Shown one piece after another: positions 54,731-63,910 of a DNA stretch of 64,000 nt (positions are counted from its first letter, which is position 1; each line of letters starts with the position of its first letter). Origin of the DNA: an uncultured Clostridia bacterium (GTDB taxonomy: Bacteria > Bacillota > Clostridia > Christensenellales > Aristaeellaceae); assembly GCA_934643825.1 (NCBI GenBank), contig CAKUCW010000002.1, forward strand, positions 65,901-129,900, in the 5' to 3' direction. Under the pieces are notes generated by a model. It saw only the letters and a list, made by a program, of their open reading frames with translations. It ran no database searches and was not told where the DNA came from. The position numbers were made by a program, and so were the translations under genes.

Positions 54731-57175
54731 ATGCGGAAACAACTGTCACTGTTTCTGGCAGCAGTCATGCTCTTTGGCTGTCTCGGACTGACCGCGTATG
54801 CGGAGGAGCCTGCGCAGGGAAGATTCACCAGCTACGATCAGGTGAATGCAGCGATCACGATCATTCCCGGCACGGACACGCAAGCCGAGCTTGGCTATCT
54901 GGATGGCGTGACGGAGATTCTCACCGTGGACGGACTGCAGTTCAAGGATCTGAACGGCAACGGCATGCTGGACAAGTATGAGGACTGGCGTCTTGATGTA
55001 GACGAGCGCATCAGGGACCTGTACGACCGGATGACGCTGGAGGAAAAGGCGGGTCTGTTCTATCATGTGAACACCTGTGGCAATCCTCAGGGCGTGGATT
55101 TCGCCGACAGCCGGTACATGTTCTCCACCGAGAGCACCGTGCCGGACGACAACGCGACCTTCCCCGCCAAGTCTATGTGGTACTACATCAATGAGCTGCA
55201 GATTACCACACATCTGGACAATACCAACGGCATCCCGGAGCAGCAGGTGACCTATCACAACGCCATGCAGGCGATTGCGGAGGATACCCGCTTAGGCATC
55301 CCGGTGGTCATCTCTAACGACCGCCAGTACAACGCGTGGGGCGGCATGATCGATACCGCGCATGACGCTTTCGGCGCTGCCAACGATCTGGAGCTTTCGG
55401 AGAAGCTGTGGACCATTTACTCGCTGGAGAGCCGCGCCGTGGGCATCCACGTGGTGCTGCATCCCTACAGCCAGGAGCTGGGCAGCTGGAACGGCGAGGA
55501 TCCGGAGTATGCCGGCACCATGACCCGCGCTGAGGTCGCCGCCATTCAGGTAGAGGGGGGTACCGAGGCGTGCATGAAGCATTTCATCGCCCGCGGCGGC
55601 GACTCTTCCTTCCAGGATGCCCGCAGCGATGCGCAGACCGTGGATAACTGGATGACCGCGTGGGCACTCGCGCTGGAATCCAATCCCAAGTGGGTTATGA
55701 CCAACGGATACGGCACCGGTCTGAGCAACACCGTACACGTGGACTACGACAAGGAAACCATGGACTATCTGCGCAACACGCTCGGCTATGAGGGCATCAT
55801 CGTATCCGACTGGGGCGATCAGGGCGACAGCAACTCGCAGGGCGTGACGGTGGACGGCATCGACATCATAAGCCTGACCATCCCGGAGCGCTACGCGTTC
55901 GTCATCAACAACGGTCTTGATCAGATCGGCGCCTTCGCCTGCGATTACGAGAGCGATGGTCACGGCGGTCAGGCCAGCCGCGATGGCATCAACGAGGCAC
56001 TGCGTCAGGGTCTCATCTCCGAAGAACGCTGCTACGAGACCTGCTACCGCGTCCTGAAGGACAAGTTTGAGCTGGGTCTGTTCGAGAATCCCTACTCCGA
56101 TGCGCACGAGGCGCTTGCGCTGGCGGCTTCTGCCGAGTACATTGCCTCCGCGTGGGACATCACCGATACCGATTCTCTGATGGCTGCCCGCAACCCCGAG
56201 GTTGTGGAATTGGAGCGTCAGCTTCAGGCGGAGTCCGCTATCCTGATCAAGAACGACGACAACCTCCTGCCGCTTGAGAAGGGCACGAAGGTCTACATCG
56301 ATTCCACGGCTTCCGCCATCACGCTGGAGGGCTACAAGAAGGTGCTGCCCGACTACGCCGAGCTGGTGGAGGACATCGAAGATGCCGACGTGGTTATCGC
56401 GGACTGCACGCAGATCAACGACGCGGCGGAGCTGATCATCGAGGACGCGCAGGATGCCGGCAAGAAGCTGGTCATCCTTGCCAACACCGTTGACCCGACC
56501 ACCTACCTGATGGAGAACGGCGATGCTGTGCTGGCGCTGACTTTCTCCCGCGGTGCGGATCACGGCACCGGAGCCAGCGGCTTTATCACCACCACCGAGC
56601 CGATCATGCTCGCTAAACTGCTCTTCGGCGAGGCGGAGCCTGCCGGCATGGTGGTCAAGGAACTGCCCCGCGACGACGCCATGGACGGCGGCCAGTGGAA
56701 GGATCTGGCGGGCGATCAGGGCGCGAACCAGTGGGTGCGCATGATGCTTCTGGCGACCATGAAGACATCGGAGAACAATACGGTACCCAACAACTGGGGC
56801 GATCCGCTGATCCAGTATCAGTACGGCATGCGCTACGGCGAGGATGCGGCGTTCGTGTACGATGCACTCGTGCTGCCGCGCGTGACGCATGAGGTGGAGA
56901 CCGAATCGAACGGTTCCACCAGCATCAGCTACCAGTCCATGGTGGAGACCAAGGCGGGCGAGCCCTTCAATGCGTATGTGCTGCTGTGGAACAACGGCGC
57001 TGACGGCGTGACTACCGTGACTGCGACCTGCGACGGCGAGGTGATCGGCGAGAAGATCATGGCTGTCAACGGCGGCAGCTGGCGCGTGGTGGAGATGGAA
57101 CTGACCATCAGCGAGCCGGGCGAGCACACCATCACCGTGGGGGATTTGACCAAGACCATCAACATTGTGGAATAA
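54731..57175 (+). CDS. Secreted GH3 enzyme with CARDB-like C-terminus (long type, 2)
   Basis: This exported enzyme has 814 residues. The signal peptide ends LTAYA and the EF-hand-like loop is DLNGNGMLDKYE. The barrel has CMKHFIARGGDSS and nucleophile D360 in GIIVSDWGD. The C-terminal GH3 domain begins near SAILIKNDDNLLPLEKG, and the CARDB-like tail with ETKAGEPFNAYVLLWNNGAD. It is a tandem paralogue of the preceding gene with its own upstream region and terminator. The differences around the active site suggest related but not identical linkage or substituent preference. Confidence 0.9.
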   Translation: MRKQLSLFLAAVMLFGCLGLTAYAEEPAQGRFTSYDQVNAAITIIPGTDTQAELGYLDGVTEILTVDGLQFKDLNGNGMLDKYEDWRLDVDERIRDLYDRMTLEEKAGLFYHVNTCGNPQGVDFADSRYMFSTESTVPDDNATFPAKSMWYYINELQITTHLDNTNGIPEQQVTYHNAMQAIAEDTRLGIPVVISNDRQYNAWGGMIDTAHDAFGAANDLELSEKLWTIYSLESRAVGIHVVLHPYSQELGSWNGEDPEYAGTMTRAEVAAIQVEGGTEACMKHFIARGGDSSFQDARSDAQTVDNWMTAWALALESNPKWVMTNGYGTGLSNTVHVDYDKETMDYLRNTLGYEGIIVSDWGDQGDSNSQGVTVDGIDIISLTIPERYAFVINNGLDQIGAFACDYESDGHGGQASRDGINEALRQGLISEERCYETCYRVLKDKFELGLFENPYSDAHEALALAASAEYIASAWDITDTDSLMAARNPEVVELERQLQAESAILIKNDDNLLPLEKGTKVYIDSTASAITLEGYKKVLPDYAELVEDIEDADVVIADCTQINDAAELIIEDAQDAGKKLVILANTVDPTTYLMENGDAVLALTFSRGADHGTGASGFITTTEPIMLAKLLFGEAEPAGMVVKELPRDDAMDGGQWKDLAGDQGANQWVRMMLLATMKTSENNTVPNNWGDPLIQYQYGMRYGEDAAFVYDALVLPRVTHEVETESNGSTSISYQSMVETKAGEPFNAYVLLWNNGADGVTTVTATCDGEVIGEKIMAVNGGSWRVVEMELTISEPGEHTITVGDLTKTINIVE

Positions 57176-57202
57176 TTTCTCCGAAAGACCTTCTTATGGA
57201 TG

Positions 57203-57232
57203 GCCGCCCTCACGAGAGGGCGGCTGTTCTGC
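57203..57232 (+). terminator. Probable terminator after long GH3 gene 2
   Basis: GCCGCCCTC (57203-57211) pairs with GAGGGCGGC (57216-57224) around ACGA, followed by TGTTCT; the T tract is short. Confidence 0.65.
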
Positions 57233-57261
57233 ACCTGTGCGGCCGATTCACATTTCGTTCA

Positions 57262-57343
57262 CAATTCAGCCGTCATCCGGTGCGAATTGTCCATCCATTG
57301 TTCGTTATTCTTGCATATTTCCATAATCTTTCTGCGTTATAAT
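57262..57343 (+). promoter_or_regulatory. Promoter region of the VTC-DUF4956-CotH operon
   Basis: TATAAT at 57338-57343 is a consensus -10. Weak direct repeats CAATTCAGC (57262-57270) and GAATTGTCC (57284-57292) are 22 bases apart, a poor match to the sites upstream of the other units. Regulation by the same factor is uncertain. Confidence 0.4.
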
Positions 57344-57389
57344 GCGAGCATCGAGTATCAACAGAGAAAATCGGAAAGGAGACATGCAA

Positions 57390-58061
57390 ATGAACTATCG
57401 GCATGAAATCAAGCACATGATTTCACCCGGGGACGCCATGGCCATTCGCACCAATCTGAGCGTCGTGGCGAGCCTTGACCCTCATGCAAAACAGAACGGT
57501 TATTACTGCATATGCAGTCTGTATTTTGACGATCCTGCAGACACCGCGCTGTGCGAAAAGCTGGACGGCGTGAACGTGCGCCGCAAATTCCGTATCCGCT
57601 ATTACGACAACGATCTTTCCTACATCATGCTGGAATGCAAGATGAAGCGGGACGGCGTGGGCTGCAAGTTGCAGGAAAGGCTGACGCTGGAGGAAACGCA
57701 GCGAATTCTTGACGGGGACACTGCATGGATGGTCACCAGCGACCGTCCACTGCTGGTGATGCTTTTCGTGGAGATGAAGGCACGCCACCTTCGCCCTAAA
57801 ACGGTGGTTTCCTATTGGCGCGTGCCCTATGTGTACGCGCCGGGCAATGTGCGTGTGACCATCGATTGGAACATCCGGACGGGGCCGCCCCGAGAGTTTC
57901 TGAATCCGGATGGGCTGACTCTGCCCATCCCGGAGGATGTGACCCTGCTGGAGGTCAAGTGGGATGAATATCTGCCCAGCGTCATCCGGCAGGCTGCTGC
58001 CCTCAGGAGCCGAACACCCAGCGCCTTTTCCAAATACGCGGCGTGCAGGGCGTACTGCTGA
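57390..58061 (+). CDS. VTC-domain (polyphosphate polymerase-like) protein
   Basis: This 223-residue protein has the VTC tunnel-fold pattern: RHEIKHMI at the start, then CSLYFDDPADTAL, RRKFRIRYYDND, MLECKMKRDGV, and a late LLEVKWDEYLP. These supply the basic and acidic residues that line the nucleotide/polyphosphate tunnel of yeast Vtc4. AAAGGAG gives ATG 57390; the ATG at 57384 is too close. It begins a three-gene operon with DUF4956 and CotH genes, a known association whose biochemical role is unknown. It could synthesise polyphosphate or another phosphate polymer at the membrane (inference). Confidence 0.85.
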   Translation: MNYRHEIKHMISPGDAMAIRTNLSVVASLDPHAKQNGYYCICSLYFDDPADTALCEKLDGVNVRRKFRIRYYDNDLSYIMLECKMKRDGVGCKLQERLTLEETQRILDGDTAWMVTSDRPLLVMLFVEMKARHLRPKTVVSYWRVPYVYAPGNVRVTIDWNIRTGPPREFLNPDGLTLPIPEDVTLLEVKWDEYLPSVIRQAAALRSRTPSAFSKYAACRAYC

Positions 58062-58090
58062 ATCATCACAAACGATAGGAGAATACTACC

Positions 58091-58762
58091 ATGACTTTCA
58101 ACGACATCTTCAAATCCTCCTTCCTGGAGAACGTGACCGCCGTATCCCTGACGGATATGGTGCTGGCACTGACGCTGTCCTTCGGACTGGGACTGTTTAT
58201 CTACTATGTGTACCGCAAGACCTACGCAGGAGTGATGTTCTCCCAGTCCTTCGGCGGCTCGCTGATTGCCATGACCATGATTACTACCATGGTCATTCTG
58301 GCGGTTACCTCGAATGTGGTTCTCTCTTTGGGCATGGTGGGCGCGCTGTCCATCGTGCGCTTCCGCACGGCCATCAAGGAACCTATGGATATTGCCTTCC
58401 TCTTCTGGGCGATTGCAGGCGGCATCGTGCTGGCTGCGGGCATGATCCCTCTGGCAATCTTCGGCAGCGTGATCATCGGCATCATCATGATCGTGTTCTG
58501 TAACCGCAGGGCTGCTTGCAAGCCGTATATCGCGGTGATCAGCTGCGCCGATGCAGATGCGGAGCATGCCGTAGCGGCGTACCTCAAGGCGCACACTGAA
58601 AAGATGCTGGTTAAGAGCAAGAGCGCCCAGAAGGGCTGCATCGAGCTGAGCTATGAGGTGACGCTCAAGCAGGACAACACCGATTTCATCACCGATCTGT
58701 CGGAGCTGGACGGCGTGAGCAGCGCGGTGCTGGTGAGCTACAACGGCGACTATATGGGGTGA
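58091..58762 (+). CDS. DUF4956 membrane protein
   Basis: The protein has 223 residues, with four membrane helices in the first 135 residues and a soluble C-terminal alpha/beta domain (YIAVISCADADAEHAVAAYL onward). The central GMVGALSIVRFRTAIKEPMDIAFLFWAIAGG segment, with its conserved Arg-Phe-Arg, is diagnostic for DUF4956. It usually lies next to VTC and CotH genes, as here, and may form the membrane channel or scaffold for the VTC protein. TAGGAG precedes the start. It lies four bases before the CotH gene. Confidence 0.85.
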   Translation: MTFNDIFKSSFLENVTAVSLTDMVLALTLSFGLGLFIYYVYRKTYAGVMFSQSFGGSLIAMTMITTMVILAVTSNVVLSLGMVGALSIVRFRTAIKEPMDIAFLFWAIAGGIVLAAGMIPLAIFGSVIIGIIMIVFCNRRAACKPYIAVISCADADAEHAVAAYLKAHTEKMLVKSKSAQKGCIELSYEVTLKQDNTDFITDLSELDGVSSAVLVSYNGDYMG

Positions 58763-58766
58763 TCCC

Positions 58767-60749
58767 ATGCGGAAAACAAAAACGTTGGATCGCTTCTGTA
58801 TAGGCACAGCAGCGGTGATGCTGCTGGCTGCCGTGCTGCTCTGGGGCCGCGTGGAACCGCTGCAGGACACGTTTGGGCATACGCTCGGCTACGAGGATCG
58901 GCTGTTTGACCAGAGTACGGTGCATACCATCGACATCGTCATGGAGGATTGGGACAGCTTCATCGCAAACGCTGCAACGGAGGAGTACGCGGACTGCGAC
59001 ATCGTCATCGACGGAGAGCGGTTCAGTCATGTCGCCATCCGTGCAAAGGGAAACACATCCCTGTCCTCGGTAGCGACGCTCGGCTCCACGCGGTATTCCT
59101 TCAAGGTGGAGTTTGACCACTTTGTATCCGACATGACCTACCATGGGCTGGACAAGCTGAGCCTGAACAACCTGATTCAGGACGCGACCATGATGAAGGA
59201 TTATCTGGCCTACACACTGATGAACCGCATGGGCGTGCCGTCCTCGCTGTGCAGCTATGTGCAGATCAGCGTGAATGGTGAGCCGTGGGGGCTGTATCTG
59301 GCCGTGGAGGGCGTGGAGGACGCATTCATGGAGCGCAACAGCTTTAGCGGAGGCGAGCTGTACAAGCCGGACAGCATGTCCTTTGGCGGCGGACGGGGCA
59401 ATGGCCGGGACTTTGACATGTCCAAGCTGACCACCGAAACCGACGCTGAAACCGATGCGGCTTCCGGTGCCGCCGCAGACGCGTCCGACGGCACGCAGAC
59501 GAACGACGGCAGCTCCTTCGGCGGTTCCTCCGGTGAATCCTCCGGCAGACCGCAGATGCCTGAAGGCAGCTTTGCTCCCTTCGATGGGGGCAGTGCTGCG
59601 TCCGGGTCTTCGGACGACAGGGACAAAGGCTTCGATGGCGGTGGCTTTGGCGGCTTCTCCTTTGGTATGGGCAGCGAAGACGTGAAGCTGATCTACTCGG
59701 ACGACGATCCGGACAGCTACAGCAATATCTTCAATAACGCCAAAACCAAGGTGTCTAAAAAAGATCAGAAACGGCTGATCGAATCCCTCCGGAAGCTGAA
59801 CGAAGGCGAAGATGTGGACGAGGTGGTCAATACCGACGAGGTCATCCGCTATCTGGCGGTGCACAATTTCCTCTGCAACGATGACAGCTATACCGGCATG
59901 ATGGTGCATAACTACTACCTGTGCGAGAAGGACGGGCAGCTGTCCATCCTGCCGTGGGATTACAATCTGGCATTCGGGGGCTTCTCCGCCTCGACCGACG
60001 CAACCTCCACCGTCAATTCGCCCATCGATTCACCGGTCAGCGGTGGAACAGTGGAATCCCGTCCCCTGATCGCGTGGATCTTTGACAGCGAGGACGCACT
60101 GACCGCCTATCATGAGGCGTACAGCAGCTTCCTTGCCGAAAACATCGAAAACGGATGGTTGGAAGCGGAAATCAGCCGGGTGCAGGCGATGATTACGCCG
60201 TATCTGGAGCAGGATACATCCGCCTTTTACGACATGACGGAATTTGAGAAGGCAGTGGATACGCTGAAGACTTTCTGCGCAAAACGGTGCGAGAGCATCC
60301 GTGGGCAGCTGGAGGGTACGATACCTTCCACCACGCAGGGGCAGCAGAGCGACAGAACTGTACTGGTGGACGCCAGCGATATCTCCACCGCCGATATGGG
60401 CAGCATGAATACCACCGGCGGGGGCGGCGGCTTTGGCATGCCTGGCGGCGGGGACTTTACCCCGCCCGACAGTGCGGATTTCACCCCGCCCGACGGCATG
60501 GGTTCCTTCAATCCGGGGGAGAGGACGGATTCCTCCGGCGGCAGTTCGGCGGATGCGGAAACCGACGCCCAGCCGGCGGAAAGCCCGGCAGATCCGGCAG
60601 GTGTGCCGCAGATGCCGCCGTCCGTTCCCGGATTCTCTGCCGAAACGCAGGAGAGTCGAACCGGCGCATGGCTGGAAATTGCCCTCTGCGCTGCGGTGCT
60701 GCTGGCGGCGATTTTGATCGTTCGCCGTGCGCAGGCACACAATGCATAA
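58767..60749 (+). CDS. CotH-family protein kinase-like protein, membrane-anchored at both ends
   Basis: This 660-residue protein has an N-terminal membrane helix (about 10-28) and a C-terminal one (about 632-652) with a short basic tail. Residues 50-480 match the CotH atypical kinase: VAIRAKGNTS, KLSLNNLIQDATMMKDYLAY, EPWGLYLAVEGVED and the metal site LPWDYNLAFGGF. The kinase is interrupted by a Gly/Ser/Asp-rich insert (about 205-300). A second low-complexity region (Gly/Pro/Ser, residues about 550-625) precedes the last helix. In Bacillus CotH phosphorylates spore-coat proteins; here an extracellular target is more likely. Confidence 0.85.
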   Translation: MRKTKTLDRFCIGTAAVMLLAAVLLWGRVEPLQDTFGHTLGYEDRLFDQSTVHTIDIVMEDWDSFIANAATEEYADCDIVIDGERFSHVAIRAKGNTSLSSVATLGSTRYSFKVEFDHFVSDMTYHGLDKLSLNNLIQDATMMKDYLAYTLMNRMGVPSSLCSYVQISVNGEPWGLYLAVEGVEDAFMERNSFSGGELYKPDSMSFGGGRGNGRDFDMSKLTTETDAETDAASGAAADASDGTQTNDGSSFGGSSGESSGRPQMPEGSFAPFDGGSAASGSSDDRDKGFDGGGFGGFSFGMGSEDVKLIYSDDDPDSYSNIFNNAKTKVSKKDQKRLIESLRKLNEGEDVDEVVNTDEVIRYLAVHNFLCNDDSYTGMMVHNYYLCEKDGQLSILPWDYNLAFGGFSASTDATSTVNSPIDSPVSGGTVESRPLIAWIFDSEDALTAYHEAYSSFLAENIENGWLEAEISRVQAMITPYLEQDTSAFYDMTEFEKAVDTLKTFCAKRCESIRGQLEGTIPSTTQGQQSDRTVLVDASDISTADMGSMNTTGGGGGFGMPGGGDFTPPDSADFTPPDGMGSFNPGERTDSSGGSSADAETDAQPAESPADPAGVPQMPPSVPGFSAETQESRTGAWLEIALCAAVLLAAILIVRRAQAHNA

Positions 60750-60750
60750 T

Positions 60751-60799
60751 GCATGCCCCCTGCCGGGAGAGACTGGCAGGGGGCATGTGCGTTTGTTCT
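60751..60799 (+). terminator. Rho-independent terminator after the CotH operon
   Basis: A stem GCATGCCCCCTGCC (60751-60764) pairs with GGCAGGGGGCATG (60775-60787), followed by TGCGTTTGTT. Confidence 0.8.
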
Positions 60800-60882
60800 G
60801 ATTTGTTCCGGAAAATCACAGCCCTTGTTCACGATTTTTTCACTTCGGCATCACAAAGCAAAAAGAAAACGGCATTCGTGTG

Positions 60883-60921
60883 TTATTATCCATATTTTAA
60901 CAGAATTGTTCATGCTAGGCT
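60883..60921 (+). promoter_or_regulatory. Weak candidate promoter of long GH3 gene 3
   Basis: TTATTATCC (60883-60891) is close to the proximal repeat at 51018 (CGATTATCC), and TAGGCT (60916-60921) lies 25 bases beyond its end, the same geometry as at 51018-51056. No second repeat 22 bases upstream is visible. Confidence 0.35.
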
Positions 60922-61014
60922 ATATGCAGGAGAACCAATGGATGGCATATGCCCTTTGTCGGTAGGACATGCCGTTCGGAGGACGACGAGTGCGTTATGA
61001 AAGGAGCAACACGT

Positions 61015-63447
61015 ATGAAGAAGCTGTCCCTGATTCTGGCCATCATCATGCTGGTGAGCTGTGTTGGCGGAGCGTTTGCCGAGGGAGAGACCGTTTCTGC
61101 GGCGGAGGTTATGGACATCCGTGCGGAGCAGGTTGATCAGGACGCTGCCGCCGCTGAGGAGGAGTTTCTCAAGTCGAACTGTGATTTCTCCGTGATTGAG
61201 GCGGACGAAACCACCGGTCAGATCAAGCTGTCCTATATGGAGGGCGTGACCCCAATTCTGGAGGTCGATGGTCTGAAGTTCAAGGATCTCAACAAGAACG
61301 GCACGCTGGACGTGTATGAGGATTGGCGCGTGGAGACCGACACCCGCATCGCTGACCTCATCAGCCAGATGACCCCCGAGGAGGAGGTCGGTCTGCTGTT
61401 CTGCGTCAACACCCAGCTGGCGGATGCCCGTCAGATGGTGTATGACTATGCGCTGACCTGCCAGCTGTTCAACCTGAACGGCACCCCCATCACCATCGCC
61501 AATACGCTCAACAACCTGCAGGCGTGTGCCGAGGGCGAGCGTCTGGGCGTGCCGATGGTGTTCACCTCCGACCGTGAGTACAATTCCTTCGGCGGCTACA
61601 TCGACAAGGCGCACGAGGGCTTCGGCACGGCGAATGATCCCGAGCTGGCGTACGAGCTGGCGTGCTTCTACGGCAAGGCGATGCGCGCCGTGGGCATTCA
61701 CGTGACCTTCGAGCCGTATGCCAACGAGATCGGCGCACAGTACGGCGAGAATCCCGAGTACATCGCCTCCATCGTGCATGAGGAGATCCGTGGTCTCGAG
61801 GAGAACGGTCTGGCGTCCTGCACCAAGCACTGGATTGGCCGCGGCGGCGACTCCGCCTTCGGCAAGGCCCGCAGCGTGGCGCAGAACTTTGACAACTGGA
61901 TGGTGGGCTGGACGGCTGCGCTGTCCGCCGGCTCCGAGTGGGTCATGACCAACTGCGGCGGCACCGGCATCAGCAACACTGTGGATGTGAAGTGGGACAA
62001 GGCGACCATGAGCTACCTGCGCGATACCCTGGGCTTTGACGGCGTTGTGGTGTCCGACTGGTGGGCGCTGGGCGGCGGCCCGAGCAACCCCGGACGCATG
62101 AGCGGCATCACCTCCGAGGGCGTGGATCTGGGTCAGCAGACCATTGGCTGGCTGTACAACGAAGCGCTGGCTAACGGCACCGACATGTTCGGCTCCGGCT
62201 CCATGATCCGCGATTACAGCAACTGGGAGAGCTCTCCTTCCTCCAACTATCCGCAGGCGATCATCGATGGTCTGGCCTCCGGCGAGGTGGAAAAGGCGAA
62301 CGTCGATCAGGCTGCGACCCGCATCCTGCGCTTCAAGTTCAACAAGGGTCTGTTCGAGAACCCCTACTGCGACGTGGACGCGGCTGTTGAGCTGTGCGCC
62401 AGCACCGAGTGGGCTGCCAATCCCACGCCGATCACCAACGACGAGGAGCTGCGTGCAGCCCGCACCCCCTATGAAGTGGAGCTGACCGAGCGCCTGCAGG
62501 CTGAATCTGCCGTGCTGGTGAAGAATGACAACAACCTCCTGCCGCTGAGCAAGGACGTCAAGGTGTATGTGGAGGCCTCCGGCCGCGCTGCGGAGGAGGG
62601 CTATAAGCGCTACTTCGCCGAGAAGGGCGCGACCGTCGTGGAGGACATGGAAGAAGCCGATGTGGTCGTCGGCGACTTCGGCAGCATCAATGACGCCACC
62701 GAGCTGTTTATCGAGGACGCGCAGGACTACGGCAAGCCGATCGTGCTGAGCCTGAACGGAACCAAGCCCACGCAGTATGCTATCGAGAGCGCCGACGCGC
62801 TGCTCTACCTGAGCTACAGCCAGGCGGCTGACCACGGTTCCACCGAGGGTGGCTTCGTCACCGGCACCTCGCCGTGGATTTACGCCGATCTCATCTTCGG
62901 CGACCGTGAGCCCGGCGGCATCATCAACAAGGAAATTGCCCGCGATACGGTTGCGGACAACGAGCAGTGGAAGGATCTGGCTGGCGATCAGGGTGCGTCC
63001 CCGTACGTGCGCCTGATGGTGCAGGCTACCATGGAGGACGATCCCAACCATGCTTCCCCGAACAACTGGGGCGATCCGCTGGTGACCTACCAGTTCGGTA
63101 TGCGCTATGACCAGAACCCCGACTTCAAGTATTCCTGCCTGATCCTGCCCATGCAGCAGGAGACGGTGGAGGTGGAGTCCGGTTCCTCAACCAGCCTGCA
63201 GACGACCGTCTGGAACGAGGCCAAGGCTGGCGAGCCATTCACCGTGTACTGCCTGCTGCGCAACAACGGCGCTGACGGCATGACCACCGCACAGGCGAAG
63301 GTCAACGGCGAAGTGGTGGCGGAGAAGATCATGACCGTGGAGGGCGGCTCCTGGCGTGTTGTCCAGATGGACATCACTGTGGATGCTCCCGGCGACTACA
63401 CCATCGAAGTAGGCGATACTGCGGGAACCATCAAGATCGCTGAATAA
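61015..63447 (+). CDS. Secreted GH3 enzyme with CARDB-like C-terminus (long type, 3)
   Basis: This exported enzyme has 810 residues. AAAGGAG (61000-61006) sets ATG 61015; the open frame from 60949 has no ribosome site. The signal peptide ends GGAFA. There is an N-terminal helix of about 35 residues not seen in the other paralogues, then the EF-hand-like loop DLNKNGTLDVYE. The GH3 barrel carries CTKHWIGRGGDSA and nucleophile D348 in GVVVSDWWA, where Trp replaces the usual Gly after DW. The C-terminal GH3 domain and CARDB-like tail (EAKAGEPFTVYCLLRNNGAD) follow. It is monocistronic. Confidence 0.9.
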   Translation: MKKLSLILAIIMLVSCVGGAFAEGETVSAAEVMDIRAEQVDQDAAAAEEEFLKSNCDFSVIEADETTGQIKLSYMEGVTPILEVDGLKFKDLNKNGTLDVYEDWRVETDTRIADLISQMTPEEEVGLLFCVNTQLADARQMVYDYALTCQLFNLNGTPITIANTLNNLQACAEGERLGVPMVFTSDREYNSFGGYIDKAHEGFGTANDPELAYELACFYGKAMRAVGIHVTFEPYANEIGAQYGENPEYIASIVHEEIRGLEENGLASCTKHWIGRGGDSAFGKARSVAQNFDNWMVGWTAALSAGSEWVMTNCGGTGISNTVDVKWDKATMSYLRDTLGFDGVVVSDWWALGGGPSNPGRMSGITSEGVDLGQQTIGWLYNEALANGTDMFGSGSMIRDYSNWESSPSSNYPQAIIDGLASGEVEKANVDQAATRILRFKFNKGLFENPYCDVDAAVELCASTEWAANPTPITNDEELRAARTPYEVELTERLQAESAVLVKNDNNLLPLSKDVKVYVEASGRAAEEGYKRYFAEKGATVVEDMEEADVVVGDFGSINDATELFIEDAQDYGKPIVLSLNGTKPTQYAIESADALLYLSYSQAADHGSTEGGFVTGTSPWIYADLIFGDREPGGIINKEIARDTVADNEQWKDLAGDQGASPYVRLMVQATMEDDPNHASPNNWGDPLVTYQFGMRYDQNPDFKYSCLILPMQQETVEVESGSSTSLQTTVWNEAKAGEPFTVYCLLRNNGADGMTTAQAKVNGEVVAEKIMTVEGGSWRVVQMDITVDAPGDYTIEVGDTAGTIKIAE

Positions 63448-63470
63448 CCCGGCACAGGCAAAAAACATAA

Positions 63471-63515
63471 GAAGCCCGGCAACAAGCAGGAAGCTCGATG
63501 CCGGGCTTCTTTCAT
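63471..63515 (+). terminator. Rho-independent terminator after long GH3 gene 3
   Basis: GAAGCCCGGCA (63471-63481) pairs perfectly with TGCCGGGCTTC (63499-63509), followed by TTTC. Confidence 0.88.
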
Positions 63516-63910
63516 CCATAGGAAATTGCGTTTCTATCGTCCTTGAAGGATCAAACTCAGCGGGAGCTGTTGCTCCTCATGCTGAATCCGCAGGTGCAGC
63601 ATGCAATAGCCACAGAAAGGCCACACTCCATCCATAATGGCACTCAAGCTTTTGCACAATGTCATGTTCTTCCCATATTCTGGACACAGCTGTCCTGTAT
63701 CATGAAATCACGGGAGCGGATCGGGGCAGCGGCATATCGGCACCTATATCCGACTTCAGAATGTAAAACACACGCCGTCGATAAGAGGAATATGATGCAG
63801 CAACACATGAAAAAGATTCTGTATTCCCGGATAAAGGAAAGGAGGATTTAGGAATCCACAGTACGGTACAAGGCACTCCCCTGACCATTCTACGACGAAA
63901 GGAAACGAGC
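63516..63910. other. Intergenic region without recognisable gene
   Basis: This 395-base stretch lies between the last GH3 terminator and the partial gene at the edge. A GGAAAGGAGG (63836-63845) has no convincing start after it. No GGATTTTCC-type pair was found. Base composition is more AT-rich than the genes on either side. Confidence 0.5.

Noticed and set aside
63547..63558. AGGATCAAACTC, the complement of a sequence found at the 5' end of 16S rRNA
   Set aside because: The match is only 12 bases, and the flanking bases do not continue into 16S sequence on either side.
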